Assembly: GCF_900112195.1 (NCBI RefSeq)
Contig: NZ_FOKR01000002.1
Span: 76,624-140,623, forward strand
Direction: 5' to 3'
DNA: 64,000 bases
Source of the DNA: Butyrivibrio sp. YAB3001
GTDB lineage: Bacteria > Bacillota > Clostridia > Lachnospirales > Lachnospiraceae
Made by a program: the position numbers and the translations under genes
Shown: piece after piece, positions 60,350 to 64,000 of the stretch
Layout of the letters: the number at the start of each line of letters is the position of its first letter
Position numbering within the stretch: position 1 is the first letter of the stretch
Notes under the pieces: generated by a model
Told to the model about the DNA's origin: nothing
Seen by the model: the letters and a program-made list of their open reading frames with translations, nothing else
Databases searched by the model: none

Positions 60350-62221
60350 TCACTTTCCTTCAAAGCATACACCTACGCCGTAAGTTCCGGCTCCACAGCC
60401 AAGACATCCACTTCTACAGTTGGAGGATGGTTTTCCGGCAAGAGCATTTTTCCATTCTCTTAAAAGAAACTTCTTGGATACTCCACAATTCAAAATATCC
60501 CATGGGAATATCTCATCATCTTTTCTTTCTCTTGTTGTGTAGAAGAATGGATCAACACCACATTCTTTAAAGCATTCCATCCATACATCAAACTTGAAGT
60601 ATTCGCCCCATGCGTCAAAAATGCATCCTTTTTCATATGCCTTTAAAATAACCTGGTTAAGACGTCTGTCGCCTCTTGCAAGAACACCTTCCATCATGCT
60701 TGCGTCAGCCTCATGCCAGTTATATTTGATATGTTTCTGGTTCAGCTGAGACATGATTCCCTTTCGGGTCTTATTTGCCTTATCAAGAAACTCCTCTTTG
60801 GTGTTCATTGGAGCCCACTGGAATGGTGTAAATGGTTTAGGAACAAAGAAAGAAGTGCTTGCAACTATGTCTATCGTTCTTCCGTTTCTTTTTTCCTTAG
60901 GTACAGTCTCAAAATATTCAACAGCTACTTTATTTGCTATATCTCCGATTCCTAAAATATCTTCATCTGTCTCTGTAGGAAGTCCAAGCATGAAATAAAG
61001 CTTAACTTTATTCCAGCCACCAAGGAAAGCCTCATGAGAGCCGTGTAAAATATCTTCTTCGGTAAGACCTTTATTTATTACATCTCTCATCCTCTGAGTT
61101 CCTGCTTCAGGTGCAAAGGTAAGGGAACTCTTTTTTACATCCTGGACCTTACTCATTACATCAAGTGAGAATGCATCAATTCTAAGTGAAGGAAGTGAAA
61201 TATTTACCTTCTTGCTGTTGCAGCTCTCAATCAAAAAGTCCAGAAGCTCAGGTAGCTGAGTATAATCACTGGAACTTAAAGAACTAAGTGATATTTCTTC
61301 GTAGCCTGTGTTCTTAAGAGATTCAATTGCAAGTTTCTTGAGATGCTCAACATCTTTTTCTCTTAATGGTTTATAAAGCTGACCTGCCTGACAGAATCTG
61401 CAGCCTCTGATGCATCCTCGCATTACTTCAAGAACAACTCTGTCCTGAGTAACTTTAATGTATGGCACAACAGGTTTGGTCGGATAAAAAGCATCTGAAA
61501 GCTCTGTGCAAAGTTCTTTATCAATCTGTCTTGGAACATCGTCAAAAACAGGCTCCATAGCTTTTATTGTTCCGTCTTCTTTATATGTAACCTCATAAAG
61601 TGATGGAACATATATACCGGGAACCTTAGCTAAAATATGTAAAAATTCCTGCCTTGATATACCATCTTTTTTGGCCTGCTTATAAAGATCAAAAATATGT
61701 CTGTACTGCGTTTCTCCCTCACCAATATAAAAAACATCAAAGAAATCGGTGATTGGTTCCGGATTGTAGGTGCAAGGGCCACCGCCTATAACAATAGGAT
61801 CATCCCATGTTCTGTCTTTGGAAAAAAGAGGAATGCCTGAAAGGTCAAGAACCTGCAAAATATTCGTATAGCACATCTCATACTGGATCGTAAATCCAAG
61901 AAAATCAAAGTTCTTGACAGGGTCCTGAGATTCAAGCGCAAAAAGAGGAATGTTCTTCTCTCTAAGGACTTTATCCATATCAAGCCAGGGCGAGTAGACT
62001 CTCTCGCACCATACATCCTCATAAGAGTTAAACATTCCGTAAAGAATTTGTATTCCCAGATGAGACATTCCTATTTCGTATACATCAGGAAAACAAAAAG
62101 CAAATCTGATATCAATTTTGGATTTATCCTTGACCACAGAATTTACTTCGTTTCCTATGTATCTCTCAGGCTTTTCAATACTAAGTAATGTCTCATCATT
62201 TAAAGCTAAATTGTAATTCAT
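60350..62221 (-). CDS. radical SAM protein with B12-binding-like domain (TIGR03960 type)
   Basis: 623 residues. N-terminal B12-binding-like region (SHLGIQILYGMFNSY; GGGPCTYNPEPITDFFD), then the radical SAM core with CIRGCRFCQAGQ (C-x3-C-x2-C), and a C-terminal Cys-rich tail (SNCRSGCLGCGAG). The family is widespread near rng/rplU in Firmicutes but its substrate is unknown; an RNA or ribosomal modification is a guess based on neighbours. It is followed by DUF2344 within nine bases. Confidence 0.92.
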   Translation of the reverse strand: MNYNLALNDETLLSIEKPERYIGNEVNSVVKDKSKIDIRFAFCFPDVYEIGMSHLGIQILYGMFNSYEDVWCERVYSPWLDMDKVLREKNIPLFALESQDPVKNFDFLGFTIQYEMCYTNILQVLDLSGIPLFSKDRTWDDPIVIGGGPCTYNPEPITDFFDVFYIGEGETQYRHIFDLYKQAKKDGISRQEFLHILAKVPGIYVPSLYEVTYKEDGTIKAMEPVFDDVPRQIDKELCTELSDAFYPTKPVVPYIKVTQDRVVLEVMRGCIRGCRFCQAGQLYKPLREKDVEHLKKLAIESLKNTGYEEISLSSLSSSDYTQLPELLDFLIESCNSKKVNISLPSLRIDAFSLDVMSKVQDVKKSSLTFAPEAGTQRMRDVINKGLTEEDILHGSHEAFLGGWNKVKLYFMLGLPTETDEDILGIGDIANKVAVEYFETVPKEKRNGRTIDIVASTSFFVPKPFTPFQWAPMNTKEEFLDKANKTRKGIMSQLNQKHIKYNWHEADASMMEGVLARGDRRLNQVILKAYEKGCIFDAWGEYFKFDVWMECFKECGVDPFFYTTRERKDDEIFPWDILNCGVSKKFLLREWKNALAGKPSSNCRSGCLGCGAGTYGVGVCFEGK

Positions 62222-62230
62222 ATCATTTCC

Positions 62231-63529
62231 TTATCGTCTGGATAGTTCGTCGGTTACATCTTCCCAACTGACATTTTTTTCTGCCATCAGGACCATCATA
62301 TGATACAGGAAATCAGACATTTCGTAAACTATTTCATTAGAATCCGGATTTTTGGCGGCTATAACCATTTCTGTCGCTTCTTCACCAACTTTTTTCAGAA
62401 TCTTATCAAGTCCTTTATCAAAAAGATAATTAGTATATGAGCCTTGCCTTGGATTAACCTTTCTGTCTTTTATGACTTCAAATACACTGTCAAGCACTTT
62501 CTGCGGATTTTTTTCATTGAAGTCTTTTGCGGCAATTTCATTGAAAAAGCAGGAATAGCTTCCTGTGTGACAGGCGGCACCAATCTGTTTGACTCTTGCT
62601 AAAATAGTATCAAGATCGCAGTCACAAGTTAATGACATCACATATTGATAATGCGAACTTGTTTCTCCCTTGATCCAAAGCTCATTTCTGCTACGGCTGA
62701 AGTACGTCATCTTCCCTGTTCTCAATGTAATATTATATGACTCTTCATTCATGTATGCCAGCATTAAAACTTTATCAGTCCGGTAATCCTGGACAATAAC
62801 AGGTACCATTCCATCAGAGTTTTTCTTGAGGTCAGCCCATGAAAAAGCAGGTTCCAACTGGTATATTTTGATATCATGCGATATACATTCTTCTTTATAT
62901 TCACTAATATTTGATATTTGTGAATTTATTATGTCGCCGGTAACACCTGACACAAATTCGTATTTTTCAAAAATACTGCAGGGGGAAATATCAGTATCAT
63001 TTACCAGAAGAACAATATTTAAATCCGTTTGGGTTTTATTATAGGAATTAATATTTTCAGTATTGATAAAAATAAGTTCTGATGCATATTTATTAACTAA
63101 ATCCTTATTTTCGTCAACACTACTGTAATCATCAAAACAAATAGATATCTTTTCTTTTCCAAACTTTTCAGATACTTCTTCAAGAATTTCAATATTTCCG
63201 GACTTTGAAAAATTAAGACAAGCCTTCTTGCAACCTGCATAAAGAAGCTTTTTGATATCCTCCATACGTTTTATATTGCCGGCTCCGACCACAGGAACAT
63301 CAACTTCCTTACATATATTCTTTATTACATTTAAAGAGAGTTCATGTGCCTTATCATCTCCTGAAGGAGAAAGGTCAAAAGTAATAATCTCATCAACATT
63401 TGCATCAGAATATTTTACTGCAAGTTCCACAGGATTATCTGAAATGACTTCTTTTTTATCAAAACTACTAAATGCTTTTCCATCGAATAAATAAATTGAT
63501 GCAACAAATTTTCTTTTTAAACTTGACAT
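62231..63529 (-). CDS. hisIE: HisF-like/HisI/HisE fusion protein
   Basis: 432 residues in three parts: a HisF/HisA-like TIM barrel (residues 1-215; ELAVKYSDANVDEIITFDLS, VPVVGAGNIKRMEDIKKLLYAG), PRA-CH cyclohydrolase HisI (about 230-330; CDCDLDTILARVKQIG, ACHTGSYSCFF) and PRA-PH HisE (about 340-432; KKVGEEATEMVIAAK). HisI and HisE do steps 3 and 2 of histidine synthesis. In the barrel, the first catalytic Asp of HisF (CLDV) appears replaced (SIYLFDG), so it may be inactive or structural. It lies one base after hisB in the operon. Confidence 0.9.
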   Translation of the reverse strand: MSSLKRKFVASIYLFDGKAFSSFDKKEVISDNPVELAVKYSDANVDEIITFDLSPSGDDKAHELSLNVIKNICKEVDVPVVGAGNIKRMEDIKKLLYAGCKKACLNFSKSGNIEILEEVSEKFGKEKISICFDDYSSVDENKDLVNKYASELIFINTENINSYNKTQTDLNIVLLVNDTDISPCSIFEKYEFVSGVTGDIINSQISNISEYKEECISHDIKIYQLEPAFSWADLKKNSDGMVPVIVQDYRTDKVLMLAYMNEESYNITLRTGKMTYFSRSRNELWIKGETSSHYQYVMSLTCDCDLDTILARVKQIGAACHTGSYSCFFNEIAAKDFNEKNPQKVLDSVFEVIKDRKVNPRQGSYTNYLFDKGLDKILKKVGEEATEMVIAAKNPDSNEIVYEMSDFLYHMMVLMAEKNVSWEDVTDELSRR

Positions 63530-63530
63530 G

Positions 63531-64000
63531 TTATAGCGCTCCCTTTGTACTTAATACGTCGGTAATCCTATTATCTATCATGGTTGCCTCATCCAAAGCC
63601 TTAGCAAATGCTTTAAAAAGAGCCTCGATCTTGTGATGGTCATTTATACCGGTAATGATTCTGAGATGAAGGTTCATGGATGCTGAATACGAAACTGCAT
63701 AGAAGAATTCTCTGACCATCTGGGTATCAAAATCACCAACCATTGGCGCTGTAAAATCTCCGTCAAAAACAAAATATGGTCTGCCACATAGGTCAACCGC
63801 ACTCATTACCAATGTCTCATCCATTGGCAGGATCATACTTCCATAACGCTTTATTCCTTTTTTATCACCACATGCTTTAGCTATGGCCTGCCCGATGACA
63901 ATTCCTGTATCTTCAACCGTGTGGTGACAATCAACCTCAAGGTCTCCTTTAACATCAACAGTCAGGTCAAACAGTCCGTGGCGGGCAAAACCTGTAAGCA
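63531..64000 (-). CDS. hisB: HisB, imidazoleglycerol-phosphate dehydratase (5' truncated)
   Basis: At least 155 residues; the frame is open to the window edge, so an internal ATG at 63836 is not the start. Metal-binding motifs are in CHHTVEDTG and GINDHHKIEALFKAFAKAL. It dehydrates imidazoleglycerol phosphate in histidine synthesis. Followed directly by the HisIE fusion. Confidence 0.96.
   Translation of the reverse strand, partial: LTGFARHGLFDLTVDVKGDLEVDCHHTVEDTGIVIGQAIAKACGDKKGIKRYGSMILPMDETLVMSAVDLCGRPYFVFDGDFTAPMVGDFDTQMVREFFYAVSYSASMNLHLRIITGINDHHKIEALFKAFAKALDEATMIDNRITDVLSTKGAL

Noticed and set aside
1..64000. tRNA or rRNA genes
   Set aside because: No cloverleaf-like or rRNA-like sequence was noticed; a tRNAscan run would settle it.

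Overview
The window looks like a chromosomal segment from a motile, anaerobic, low-GC Firmicute of the family Lachnospiraceae, probably near Butyrivibrio/Pseudobutyrivibrio. This is inferred from gene content and order: a clostridial flagellar/chemotaxis operon with FliY, CheC, CheD and FlhF/FlhG; an Ech-type [NiFe] hydrogenase; MetA with an acetyl-CoA-type residue; L27 carrying a Prp-cleavable N-terminus; and a LexA/LysM divergent pair. No database search was possible, so family names rest on motifs read by eye.

Region 1 (1-20.3 kb, + strand) is the late half of a flagellar/chemotaxis operon: fliY (5' end cut by the window edge), fliO, P, Q, R, flhB, flhA, flhF, flhG, a PilZ protein, cheB, A, W, C, D, a small membrane protein, the sigma-28 gene, a FapA-like protein, and three less familiar genes ending at a clear terminator. 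A sigma-28-like promoter candidate lies before cheA. Region 2 (20.4-24.4 kb) holds rpsB-tsf with a structured leader, then minCDE. Region 3 (24.5-27.5 kb) holds a CtpE-like P-type ATPase preceded by a hairpin terminator that abuts its ribosome binding site, then a MarR-type regulator.

Region 4 (27.5-38.0 kb) appears to be one long operon: a CsoR/InrS-family metal sensor with a His-rich N-terminus, echABCDEF, and hypFCDE. The sensor has a good promoter and a large inverted repeat in its leader. Its putative metal ligands fit a nickel-type pattern, which would make sense in front of a nickel enzyme. hypA, hypB and a large-subunit endopeptidase are absent. Region 5 (38.1-47.6 kb) is housekeeping: mecA, an rRNA pseudouridine synthase, ligA, metA, a Tudor-like coiled-coil protein, a 33-residue membrane peptide, a D,D-carboxypeptidase, a tyrosine recombinase that may be leaderless, and a DHH phosphoesterase with a long C-terminal extension.

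Region 6 (47.8-52.5 kb, - strand) is the most unusual part. It is a tandem array of four full-length secreted paralogs of about 250-270 residues plus a fifth truncated remnant, each with its own promoter region and terminator. Two intergenic copies of about 130 bp show that whole terminator-promoter-gene units were duplicated. I do not recognise a function. Region 7 (52.6-53.9 kb) is a divergent LysM membrane protein (YneA-like)/lexA pair whose intergenic region carries five LexA-box-like elements placed on both promoters.

Region 8 (54.0-64.0 kb, - strand) is a conserved clostridial block read right to left: hisB (cut by the window edge), a HisF-like/HisI/HisE fusion, two radical-SAM-linked proteins, a short RNase E/G, then rplU-prp-rpmA behind a leader that can fold into a terminator, then obgE, yhbY, nadD, yqeK and rsfS.
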